From: Actinoplanes aureus
GTDB taxonomy: Bacteria > Actinomycetota > Actinomycetes > Mycobacteriales > Micromonosporaceae
Assembly (NCBI RefSeq): GCF_015704865.1
Contig: NZ_JADQTO010000047.1
Coordinates: 1 to 50,001 of the forward strand
Length of the DNA stretch: 50,001 nt
Direction of reading: 5' to 3'
Shown: piece by piece, positions 42,887 through 50,001 of the stretch
Position numbering within the stretch: position 1 is the first letter of the stretch
Layout: each line of letters begins with the position of its first letter
Program-made: the position numbers and the translations under genes
Notes under the pieces: generated by a model
The model's input: the letters and a program-made list of their open reading frames with translations, nothing else
Database searches by the model: none
What the model was told of the DNA's origin: nothing

Positions 42887-44200
42887 ATGGTCGATCTTCT
42901 GGTCCGGTCCCGGCGCGCCGTGACGCCCGGCGGTGAACGGGCGGCGGCGATCGCCGTCGAGGGCGGCCGGATCGTGGCGATCCACGACTACGACGCCGGC
43001 ATCGAGGCCGCCGAGCAGGTCGACCTCGGTGACACCGCGCTGTTGCCCGGCCTGGTGGACACGCATGTGCACGTCAACGAGCCGGGCCGGACCGAGTGGG
43101 AGGGTTTCGCCACCGCCACCCGGGCGGCGGCCGCCGGTGGGGTCACCGCGATCGTCGACATGCCGCTGAACAGCCTGCCGCCGACGGTGAACCCGGCGGC
43201 GCTCGAGATCAAGCAGGCGGCGGCCGCCGGACAGTGTCATGTGGACGTCGGTTTCTGGGGTGGTGCCGTCCCCGGCAACGCCGGCGATCTGCCCGGCCTG
43301 CACGCCGCCGGGGTGTACGGCTTCAAGGCGTTCCTCGCCGACTCCGGCGTTCCGGAGTTCCCGCCGGTCGACGCGGTCCAGCTGACCGAGGCGATGCACG
43401 CGGTGGACGCGCTGTTCGTGGTGCACGCCGAGGACCCGTACCACCTGCACGCGGCGGCGAGTTCGGCCGCGTACGCCGATTTTCTGGCCTCCCGTCCGGC
43501 GGACGCTGAGCATGCCGCGGTCGCGACCGCGATCGCCGTGGCCCGCGCCGCGGGCCGGCGCGTGCACATCCTGCATCTCTCCGCGGCCTCCGCGCTGCCC
43601 TTGATCGCCCAGGCGAGAGCCGGCGGGGTACGCGTGACCGCCGAGACCTGCCCGCACTATCTGACCCTGGACGCGGCGGAGATCCCGGACGGCGCCACCG
43701 AGTTCAAGTGCTGCCCGCCGATCCGCGACTCGGCGAACGCCGACCTGCTCTGGGCCGCGCTGGCCGACGGCCTGATCACCTGTGTCGTCAGCGACCATTC
43801 GCCGTGCACGCCCGACCTGAAACGGCAGGACACCGGTGACTTCGCCGCGGCCTGGGGCGGGATCGCCTCGGTGCAGCTCGGCCTGCCGGTGATCTGGACC
43901 GCCGCCGCCGGGCGCGGCCACAGCCTCGCCGACGTGGTGAACTGGATGGCACGCCGTCCGGCCGACCTGGTCGGCCTGCGGCAGAAGGGGCGGATAGCGG
44001 TGGGCGCCGACGCCGACCTGGTGGCGTTCGCACCGGACGAGGAGTTCACCGTCGACCCGCACTCCTTGCACCATCGGAACCCCGTCACGCCGTACGCCGG
44101 AAAGGTTTTGCGGGGTGTCGTGCGCACCACCTGGCTGCGCGGGCGAAGAGTGACCGGCGACGAGCCGGGCGGCCGTTTCCTGACCCGAGGGGAGAACTGA
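42887..44200 (+). CDS. allB: Allantoinase
   Basis: A 437-residue cyclic amidohydrolase that opens allantoin to allantoate. Metal-binding and signature motifs are DTHVHVNEPGRTEWEGF, the carbamylated-Lys region YGFKAFLADSG, VVHAEDPYH, HILHLSAASA and VVSDHSPCTPDLK, which together are specific for allantoinase over dihydroorotase or hydantoinase. ATG start at 42887. The stop shares one base with the allantoicase start. A separate promoter is likely, since the neighbour upstream is divergent. Confidence 0.96.
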   Translation: MVDLLVRSRRAVTPGGERAAAIAVEGGRIVAIHDYDAGIEAAEQVDLGDTALLPGLVDTHVHVNEPGRTEWEGFATATRAAAAGGVTAIVDMPLNSLPPTVNPAALEIKQAAAAGQCHVDVGFWGGAVPGNAGDLPGLHAAGVYGFKAFLADSGVPEFPPVDAVQLTEAMHAVDALFVVHAEDPYHLHAAASSAAYADFLASRPADAEHAAVATAIAVARAAGRRVHILHLSAASALPLIAQARAGGVRVTAETCPHYLTLDAAEIPDGATEFKCCPPIRDSANADLLWAALADGLITCVVSDHSPCTPDLKRQDTGDFAAAWGGIASVQLGLPVIWTAAAGRGHSLADVVNWMARRPADLVGLRQKGRIAVGADADLVAFAPDEEFTVDPHSLHHRNPVTPYAGKVLRGVVRTTWLRGRRVTGDEPGGRFLTRGEN

Positions 44201-45174
44201 TGGAGGACTTCACGGCGCTGCCCGATCTCGCGTCCCGGGCCTTCGGTGGTGGCGTGGTGTCCGCCAATGACGAGTTCTTCGCCGCCGCCGACCACCTGGT
44301 CCTGCCGCATCCGGCCGGGCACGCGCCGCGGACCTTCGACCACAAGGGACAGGTCTACGACGGCTGGGAGACGCGCCGCCGCCGCGAGCCGGGGCACGAC
44401 TTCGCGGTCGTGCGGCTCGGCGCTCCCGGAGTGATCCACGGCGTCGACGTCGACACCGCGTTCTTCACCGGCAACTACCCGCCGCACGCCTCGGTGGAGG
44501 CCGTCGAGGTGCCCGGCTATCCCGGTCCGGACGAGCTGGCCGGCGCGAAGTGGACCGAGCTGGTGCCCCGCTCGTCGTTGCAGGGCGACAGCAGCAACCT
44601 CTTCCCGGTCGCCGACCGCCGCCGCTGGACCCACGTCCGGCTGCGGATCTTCCCGGACGGAGGGGTGGCCCGGCTGCGGGTGCACGGCGAGGTGGTCCCC
44701 GACCCGGCGCTGCTGCCGAAGGTCTTCGACGTGGCCGCGGCGGAGTACGGCGGCCGGGTCGTCGATTGCAGCAACATGTTCTACGGCAACCCGCAGCGGA
44801 TGCTGATGCCCGGCCTGGCCCGGAACATGGGCGATGGCTGGGAGACCTCCCGCCGCCGCGACAACGCCAACGACTGGGTGCTGGTGCAGCTCGCCGCCGC
44901 GGCCCGGCTGCGCTTCGCCGACCTGGACACCAGCCACTTCAAGGGCAACGCCCCCGGCTGGGCCGCGCTCACCGGGATCACCGCCGAGGGCGACCAGCTC
45001 GAGTTGCTGCCGAGGACCGCGCTGCGCCCGGACACCCCGCACCGGTTCCGGCTGCGCAAGGCACCCGAGGTGACCCACGCCCGGCTGGACATCTTCCCGG
45101 ACGGGGGGATGGCCAGGCTGCGATTGCACGGCCGCGCCGATCGCGAACAGCTGTGGGCGAGAATGCGACGGTGA
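44200..45174 (+). CDS. alc: Allantoicase
   Basis: A 324-residue allantoicase that cleaves allantoate to urea and ureidoglycolate. It consists of the two homologous jelly-roll domains typical of the family. Paired motifs are YDGWETRRRREPGHDFAVVRLG with IFPDGGVARLRVHGEV in the first half, and GDGWETSRRRDNANDWVLVQL with IFPDGGMARLRLHGRA in the second. ATG start at 44200 overlaps the allantoinase stop by one base. The stop overlaps the next gene by 4 bp. Confidence 0.97.
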   Translation: MEDFTALPDLASRAFGGGVVSANDEFFAAADHLVLPHPAGHAPRTFDHKGQVYDGWETRRRREPGHDFAVVRLGAPGVIHGVDVDTAFFTGNYPPHASVEAVEVPGYPGPDELAGAKWTELVPRSSLQGDSSNLFPVADRRRWTHVRLRIFPDGGVARLRVHGEVVPDPALLPKVFDVAAAEYGGRVVDCSNMFYGNPQRMLMPGLARNMGDGWETSRRRDNANDWVLVQLAAAARLRFADLDTSHFKGNAPGWAALTGITAEGDQLELLPRTALRPDTPHRFRLRKAPEVTHARLDIFPDGGMARLRLHGRADREQLWARMRR

Positions 45175-46310
45175 CTCGTACCGTTTCGCTGGTTCTGGTC
45201 GACACGTCCGGCCGGCTGCTCGGCGCCCTGCCGCCGTTTCCGGTATCCACACCGTGGTGGCAGGAGGTCGGTGAATTCGGCTTCACCGTCCTCCGCCTGC
45301 TGCACGCGGAACGGGACCGGCCGCCCGGTGGGCACGTCACCTACCTGGCGGAAACCCGGGAACGCCCGGCGGGGCTGCTCCCGGTCGAGGTGGACCTGTC
45401 GCCGCACCCGCTGCGGGCCGCGTACGCCGAGGTCGGAGGCCCGGACGCGTCGCTGGCCTGGGCGGCGGGCGCGCTGGACCGGATCGGGATCACCGGTACG
45501 GTGGCCCACCAGCAGCGCACCTGGAACCTGTCGGCGATCTGGCGGTTCGACACACCGGACGGGACGGCGGCCTGGCTCAAACAGGTGCCGGAGTTCTTCG
45601 GCCACGAGGCGGCGGTGCTGCGGATGGTCGACTCGGTGTCGCCCGGCCTGGTCCCGTACGTGCTGGCGGCCGGCGAGGCCGGGCGGATGCTGCTCGCGCA
45701 CGTGCCGGGCCAGGACCGCTACGAGGCCGGTCCGGAGCTGTGCGCCGAGGTGGCGGCGGCCTTCCACCCGGTGCAGGAGCACTTCGCCGGGCGGGTGCCG
45801 GAGTTGATCGCGGCCGGGGTTCCGGACCACCGGTTGCACGCCGAGCGGTTCGCGACGGTGGCCGCGCCGTACCTGAACGATCTCCCCGGGCTCGCCGAAC
45901 TGATCAACGACCTGCCGAAACGGCTCGCCGAGGTGGACGCCTGCGGCCTGCCGGACACCCTGATCCACGGCGACCTGCACACCGGCAACGTCCGGACCGA
46001 CGCCGCGGAGCCACCGGTGATCGTGGACTGGGGCGACTCCGGCGTCGGCAACCCGGCCTTCGACATCCTGCGACTGATCGGGGCGGCACCCGGCCGGGAC
46101 GGCGTGCTGCGGGCCTGGGCGGACCGGTGGCGGGTCACCGCACCGGGCAGCGACCCGGAACGGGCCGTCGAACTGCTGCGGCCGGTGGCGGCGCTGCGCG
46201 GGGCGGTGACCTACGCGAACTTCCTGGCGAACATCGAGCCGTCCGAATGGCCCTATCACGCGGGGGACGTCCCGGACTGCCTGGCGGAAGCGGTCCGCGC
46301 CGTACCGTGA
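45171..46310 (+). CDS. Aminoglycoside-phosphotransferase-fold protein
   Basis: A 379-residue protein with an APH-type kinase fold. The catalytic loop is LIHGDLHTGNV and the metal-binding motif VDWGDSGVGNPAFDI. The first 110 residues are not part of the kinase fold and read as a small beta-rich domain resembling a Nudix-like or unknown N-terminal module (VSLVLVDTSGRLLGALPPF). The substrate may be a sugar, choline-like compound or antibiotic, and is not predictable. GTG start at 45171 overlaps the allantoicase stop by 4 bp, so it is co-translated with the ureide genes, though its role there is unclear. Confidence 0.8.
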   Translation: MTRTVSLVLVDTSGRLLGALPPFPVSTPWWQEVGEFGFTVLRLLHAERDRPPGGHVTYLAETRERPAGLLPVEVDLSPHPLRAAYAEVGGPDASLAWAAGALDRIGITGTVAHQQRTWNLSAIWRFDTPDGTAAWLKQVPEFFGHEAAVLRMVDSVSPGLVPYVLAAGEAGRMLLAHVPGQDRYEAGPELCAEVAAAFHPVQEHFAGRVPELIAAGVPDHRLHAERFATVAAPYLNDLPGLAELINDLPKRLAEVDACGLPDTLIHGDLHTGNVRTDAAEPPVIVDWGDSGVGNPAFDILRLIGAAPGRDGVLRAWADRWRVTAPGSDPERAVELLRPVAALRGAVTYANFLANIEPSEWPYHAGDVPDCLAEAVRAVP

Positions 46311-46315
46311 CAGGC

Positions 46316-47422
46316 ATGGAAGATGCCCGCCGGCACTACCTCGACCAGATCCGGCGTGACGGCGTCACGCTGACCCCGTCCCTGGCCGAGGCCTTCGCCG
46401 CGGTGCCACGCGAGGTCTTCGTCCCGGACGGTTTCTACGGCGGCGACGGCCGGCGGGTGCTCCCGGCCGACCCGGACTTCCTGCCCACCGTCTACAGCAA
46501 CGACGTGCTGGTCACCAAGCTGAACGGGGACATGCCGATCAGCTCGTCCAGCCAGCCCTCACTGATGGCGATCATGCTGGACGCGCTGGACGTACGGCCC
46601 GGTCACCGGGTGCTCGAGATCGGCGCCGGCACCGGCTACAACGCCGCGCTGCTCGCCACCCTGGGCGCGACGGTGACCACTGTGGACGTACAGGCGGACG
46701 TCGCCGAGCGGGCGCGCTCGGCGCTGGCCCGGGCCGGCATCGACGGGGTACGGGTGGAGACCTCGGACGGCTACACCGCGGGAGCCGGCGGCCGGTACGA
46801 CCGGATCATCGTGACCGTGGGCGTGTCCGGCATCTCCCCGCACTGGCTGGACCGGCTGGAACCGGGCGGCGTGGTCATCGCGCCGGTCGAGCACGCCGGC
46901 ACCCACCCCGTCCTGGGCGTACGAAGCGGCGCCGGCGGCGCGGTGACCGCCTCCGTGGTCTGCCCGGCCGGGTTCATGAGCGCGGCCGGCCCGCTCACCG
47001 CCCGGCACCGGGGCAGCCACCCGCCGCCCGCGGCCACCCTCGGCGACCTGGAGCAGACCGCCGAGCCGCGGTGGGACACCCTGGACCAGCTCGCGTACCG
47101 GGACCTCTGGTACGCGGCCGGTGCCTGGCACCACCGCGTCACCCGGACCGCGGTCCCGGCACGCCAGCAGAGCTACTTCGGCCTGCTCGACCACACCGAC
47201 ACGGCGGGCGCGGTGGTGTTGCCGGACGGGGCGGTCCTGGCCAACGGCGAGTCGGCCGAGCGGTACACCGCGGTCGCCGTGGCGCTGGCCGAGAGGTGGT
47301 GGGCCCTCGGGCGGCCACCGATGCGGGCGTGGCAGGTGGGGTTGTCGCTCGGCGGTGACCCGGCCGCGCCGATCTGGGTGCCACGTACCTGGACGCTGAC
47401 GCGGCGGCCGGATCCCGCCTAA
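46316..47422 (+). CDS. Protein-L-isoaspartate O-methyltransferase-like protein
   Basis: A 368-residue PCMT-family protein. The N-terminal 200 residues hold the methyltransferase core, with VPREVFVPDGF, the substrate-loop SSSSQPSLMAIMLDAL and AdoMet motif VLEIGAGTGYNAALL. The C-terminal 160 residues form a second domain not found in the classical 210-residue repair enzyme. It therefore belongs to the larger actinobacterial variants, some of which modify RiPP peptides; no precursor peptide gene is visible here. Repair of isoaspartyl residues is equally possible. ATG start at 46316, 5 bp after the previous stop. Confidence 0.85.
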   Translation: MEDARRHYLDQIRRDGVTLTPSLAEAFAAVPREVFVPDGFYGGDGRRVLPADPDFLPTVYSNDVLVTKLNGDMPISSSSQPSLMAIMLDALDVRPGHRVLEIGAGTGYNAALLATLGATVTTVDVQADVAERARSALARAGIDGVRVETSDGYTAGAGGRYDRIIVTVGVSGISPHWLDRLEPGGVVIAPVEHAGTHPVLGVRSGAGGAVTASVVCPAGFMSAAGPLTARHRGSHPPPAATLGDLEQTAEPRWDTLDQLAYRDLWYAAGAWHHRVTRTAVPARQQSYFGLLDHTDTAGAVVLPDGAVLANGESAERYTAVAVALAERWWALGRPPMRAWQVGLSLGGDPAAPIWVPRTWTLTRRPDPA

Positions 47423-47433
47423 GCTGCGGTGTC

Positions 47434-48075
47434 ATGGCCATCACCGTGGTGCCGGCGAACGAGGCGTCCTGGTCCGACCTGCGGACGATCTTCGGTACGC
47501 GCGGGGAGCCGGCCCGCTGTCAGTGCCAGTGGTTCAAGATCACGGCGGCCGAGTGGCGGTCCGTGCCGGTCGAGGAACGGGCCCGCCGGCTGCACGAGCA
47601 GACCGGCTGCGACGACCCGGCCGCGGAGTCGACGAGCGGTCTGGTGGCGTACCACGACGGTGAACCGGCCGGCTGGTGCGCGGTCGAGTCGCGGACGGTC
47701 TACCCCCGGCTCGCGACTGCCCGGGTTCCTTGGGCGGGGCGCGACGAGCGCCGTACCGATCCTGATGTCTGGGCGGTGACCTGCTTCGTCACCCGGACCG
47801 GCTTCCGGCGGCGCGGCGTCAGCCGCGCCCTCGCCGCGGCAGCGGTGCCGTTCGCCCGCAAGCGCGGGGCACGGGCACTCGAGGGCTATCCGATCGTCAC
47901 GGCGACCGGCCGGGAGTACACCTGGGGCGAGCTCTACGTCGGCAGCTACCAGATTTTCCTGGACGCCGGGTTCGCCGAGGTCAGCCGGCCCACGCCGCGG
48001 CGCGCGGTGATGCGGGTGGAGCTTCACCAGGAGGCGGCGCGGCGCTCCCGCCAGGGCCGGCCGTCCGGGTCGTAG
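47434..48075 (+). CDS. GNAT-family N-acetyltransferase
   Basis: A 213-residue acetyltransferase. The acetyl-CoA-binding segment is CFVTRTGFRRRGVSRALAAA (motif A, R-x-x-G-x type), preceded by the strand PDVWAVT and followed by VPFARKRGARALEGYPI. A Cys-containing N-terminal block, ARCQCQWFK, is typical of a subgroup of actinobacterial GNAT proteins. The substrate is unknown. ATG start at 47434. Its last 52 bp overlap the end of the convergent phospholipase D-like gene. Confidence 0.88.
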   Translation: MAITVVPANEASWSDLRTIFGTRGEPARCQCQWFKITAAEWRSVPVEERARRLHEQTGCDDPAAESTSGLVAYHDGEPAGWCAVESRTVYPRLATARVPWAGRDERRTDPDVWAVTCFVTRTGFRRRGVSRALAAAAVPFARKRGARALEGYPIVTATGREYTWGELYVGSYQIFLDAGFAEVSRPTPRRAVMRVELHQEAARRSRQGRPSGS

Positions 48076-49607
48076 ATCAGCCGGTACGCCGGAGTCGCCC
48101 ACAACCGCTGATACCAGGGCAGCCGATTCGTCTCGTGCGGGATCAACCGCCCCGGCGGCCGGGGTCCTTGCCGGCCCCCCTCGTTCCACTCCTTCAGCCG
48201 GTCGGCGGCGTTCGTCACCGCCTCGATGGCCGACGCCGGATCCAGCAGGTCCTCATCGTCGCCGTCGGCCCGGTCGAGGTGTTCGCGCATCAGCGCCAGC
48301 CGCAGCTCCCGGGCGAACCGCCGGGCGCCGTCACCGAGCCCGGCCGGGTCGACCGGCTCCCGCTCGTCCCTCGTCTCGTCGAGGGTGGCGCAGGACAACT
48401 CGCTGTCGTGGGTCCACGATCGACGGTTGAAGTTGTCGCTGCCGACGCTGCACCAGACGTCGTCGATCACGCAGACCTTGGCGTGCACGTAGATCGGGGT
48501 GCCCGCGTGGTTCTCCAGGTCGAAGACGTGCACCCGATCGGCCGCCGCCTTCTTGCACAGCTCGATCGCCTGCTCCCGGCCGACCTGGTTCGGCGGCAGC
48601 GCGAACGCGCCGTCCACGTCCGGATGCCGGGGGACCACCGCCACCAGGTGCAGCTCCGGGTTGCCCCGCATCGCGTCGGCGAACAGCTGCGCCACCTCCT
48701 TGGACCACAGGTACTGGTCCTCCAGGTAGACGAGCCGCCGGGCCCGCTTGATCGCCTTGGTGTAGCCGCGGGCCACCGAACGCTCGCCGAGCTTGGCGAA
48801 ACCGTACGCCGGGCGCATCGCGGGATAGGTGCGCAGAACCTGGACGGTGTGCGGCCCGTGTTCCGGCGGATCCGGTGGCTGCGGCGGAAGCCGGTCGGCG
48901 CGCATGTCCTCGTGCCGCAGCATGTCGGTGATCGTGGAGATCGGCCCGTGCTGGTCGAGCGGTGCCGGGTCGTTCCACCGCTCCCGGAACGACGTGTCCA
49001 GCGCGCCGACCACCGGCCCGCGCAGCATGAGCTGCACGTCGTGCCAGGGCGGGTTCGGCCCGTACGCCTTCGCCATCCGGACCGCCTGCCGGTCACCGTG
49101 ATGATCGGGGTCGTCGCGCCGGCTGTGGCACAGGTCGATGCCGCCGGCGAACGCCACGTCCAGCTCCGGCCGGCCGGGATGCCGCAGCACCACCAGCTTC
49201 TGATGATGCGAACCGCCCCGGCGCACCCGCTGGTCGAGCAGGACCTCACCGCCCGCCGCCTCGATGTCGTCGCTCAGCGTGCGGTTCTCCTCCTCGCTGT
49301 AGGCGAGTTTGTCCACATGGGACCGCCACAGCAGGCCCTTCACCACCACACCGCGCTTGGCCGCCGCGGCGAACGCCTCGGCGATCGTCGGCCCGTTGTC
49401 GCGCATCCGCTCGTCCGGATCCCCGCGCCAGTCGGTGAAGAAGAGATGATCACCGTGCTCCAGTGCCTCGACCTCGGCGAGCAACCGATCGAAGTACATT
49501 TGCCCATGAATAAGTGGCTCCACCGTGTTTCCGGTGTTCCATGTGGGTATGGAGGTGTCCGGGTTGCCACGCTCGGCCGTGGTGAGAAGCCATTCCTGCG
49601 GCTGCAC
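48024..49607 (-). CDS. Phospholipase D-family protein
   Basis: A 527-residue protein with two PLD motifs. The second is complete: YVHAKVCVID (His about 375, Lys 377, Asp 382) followed by VGSDNFNRRSW. The first has His and Lys (HHQKLVVL, about 134-141), but the expected Asp position is occupied by Arg and an insertion follows before VAFAGGIDLCHSR. No signal peptide is seen. The enzyme could act on phospholipids or as a phosphodiesterase/transferase. GTG start at 49607 with AAGGGG five bases upstream. Convergent with the GNAT gene, overlapping by 52 bp. Confidence 0.88.
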   Translation of the reverse strand: MQPQEWLLTTAERGNPDTSIPTWNTGNTVEPLIHGQMYFDRLLAEVEALEHGDHLFFTDWRGDPDERMRDNGPTIAEAFAAAAKRGVVVKGLLWRSHVDKLAYSEEENRTLSDDIEAAGGEVLLDQRVRRGGSHHQKLVVLRHPGRPELDVAFAGGIDLCHSRRDDPDHHGDRQAVRMAKAYGPNPPWHDVQLMLRGPVVGALDTSFRERWNDPAPLDQHGPISTITDMLRHEDMRADRLPPQPPDPPEHGPHTVQVLRTYPAMRPAYGFAKLGERSVARGYTKAIKRARRLVYLEDQYLWSKEVAQLFADAMRGNPELHLVAVVPRHPDVDGAFALPPNQVGREQAIELCKKAAADRVHVFDLENHAGTPIYVHAKVCVIDDVWCSVGSDNFNRRSWTHDSELSCATLDETRDEREPVDPAGLGDGARRFARELRLALMREHLDRADGDDEDLLDPASAIEAVTNAADRLKEWNEGGRQGPRPPGRLIPHETNRLPWYQRLWATPAYRLIYDPDGRPWRERRAASW

Positions 49608-49704
49608 TGCAACCCCTTCGAGGTCGACGACGCCCTCACCGTAAGCCTCCCGCCCGCCGCCCGCACCCCGGAGCGGTCACCCCGATCCCGCGGAGGAGTG
49701 GATC

Positions 49705-49830
49705 ATGAGCAGCGAGCCGCTGGCCACCACGACCATGCCCGAAACCGCCGATTCCGCCGAGAAGGGCCTGCTCATCGCGGTCCTGCTACTGGTCCTGCTG
49801 GGCACGACCGCCATCCTGTTGATGTCCTGA
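49705..49830 (+). CDS. 41-residue single-helix membrane protein
   Basis: A small gene with an ATG at 49705 and GGAGGAG six bases upstream. The product has a polar N-terminal half (MSSEPLATTTMPETADSAEK) and one hydrophobic helix (GLLIAVLLLVLLGTTAILLM). The ideal binding site and clean membrane-helix pattern make it credible despite its size. Function unknown. It is divergent from the phospholipase D-like gene. Confidence 0.65.
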   Translation: MSSEPLATTTMPETADSAEKGLLIAVLLLVLLGTTAILLMS

Positions 49831-49858
49831 ACGGTCACGCTCAGCTTCTGGTGACGCT

Positions 49859-49983
49859 CCTTTTGGGGTACGCGTCACCGGCCGCCCTTTTCACACCACC
49901 CCTCCCGCCCTGCCCGCGATCAACCAGCCTGTCCGGGCCCCAGCGCGCCCGCCGGGCCCATGCAGGGGGTCACGCTCACCCCG
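49859..49983 (+). repeat. Dispersed intergenic repeat, copy B
   Basis: Second copy of the element at 14943-15070, in the same orientation and again soon after a plus-strand stop codon (49830). Shared blocks include GGGGTACGCGT (49865-49875), CCTCCCGCCCTGCC, and CCCCAGCGCGCCCGCCGGG through CGCTCACCCCG near its end. It carries no gene. Confidence 0.75.
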
Positions 49984-50001
49984 GGCCTGCATGGGCCCGG
50001 C
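49951..50001. repeat. Perfect 16-bp inverted repeat at window end
   Basis: GCCGGGCCCATGCAGG (49951-49966) is the exact reverse complement of 49986-50001, separated by 19 bases. The left arm is part of dispersed repeat copy B; the right arm has no counterpart in copy A. It could form a strong hairpin, possibly a terminator. Confidence 0.7.

Noticed and set aside
46316..47422. RiPP biosynthetic cluster based on the PIMT-like gene
   Set aside because: No precursor peptide, LanM/LanB, ATP-grasp or transporter gene is seen within several kilobases.
49311..49320. Another TTGTCCACA DnaA-type sequence
   Set aside because: It lies singly inside the phospholipase D-like coding sequence and is explained by the codons for HVDK.

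Overview
The window is very GC-rich (roughly 70% or more by eye), with GTG and occasional TTG starts, strong GGAG-type ribosome binding sites and many 1-4 bp stop/start overlaps. Together with the gene content (TreX-TreY-TreZ, a PAC2-family protein, an EcsC-like protein, SBP56, GGDEF-EAL and PP2C signalling proteins) this points to a filamentous actinomycete, probably Micromonosporaceae and perhaps Actinoplanes-like. The genus is an inference. I see no rRNA, tRNA, CRISPR array, intact insertion sequence or prophage. The DNA looks chromosomal, with several minisatellite-like intergenic loci.

Layout. (1) 1-7300: a possible gene tail, then on the minus strand an SBP56/methanethiol-oxidase-like gene coupled to a membrane protein behind a CRP-type site, a GAF-PAS-GAF histidine kinase with degenerate ATP-binding motifs, trmB, a secreted beta-propeller protein and an EamA transporter. 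(2) 7300-8210: about 900 bp without a gene, holding a 110-bp palindrome, a 3x63-bp array, a strong hairpin and a 3x68-bp array. (3) 8210-14940: an unknown protein, an esterase, a PAC2 protein, an EcsC-like protein, a lipoprotein, an NhaP antiporter coupled to a UBP zinc-finger protein, and an ApbA/PanE reductase. (4) 15086-24590: alpha-glucan and trehalose metabolism, with a GT4 glycosyltransferase plus GH133 debranching enzyme divergent from treX-treY-treZ. (5) 24618-30553: an orphan YidD, then a membrane-anchored solute-binding protein, a polytopic membrane protein, a PP2C phosphatase and a GGDEF-EAL protein, which look like a signalling cassette. (6) 30942-33524: HrpB helicase. (7) 33716-45174: purine/ureide catabolism (UraD, HIU hydrolase, uricase, 8-oxoguanine deaminase, allantoinase, allantoicase) together with malate synthase and an HpcH/HpaI-like protein, interrupted by an HTH-NTPase gene flanked by tandem repeats. 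(8) 45171-49830: phosphotransferase-like, isoaspartyl-methyltransferase-like, GNAT and phospholipase D-like genes and a 41-residue membrane protein.

How the genes work together. The ureide genes would take urate through 5-hydroxyisourate, OHCU, allantoin and allantoate to ureidoglycolate. Malate synthase in the same cluster would use the glyoxylate released from it. TreX, TreY and TreZ would turn glycogen-like glucan into trehalose, while the divergent GT4/GH133 pair probably makes or remodels the same polymer. The most intriguing part is the operon-like series at 25040-30553, which resembles in logic, but not in parts, the mycobacterial GlnH-GlnX-PknG amino-acid sensing system.
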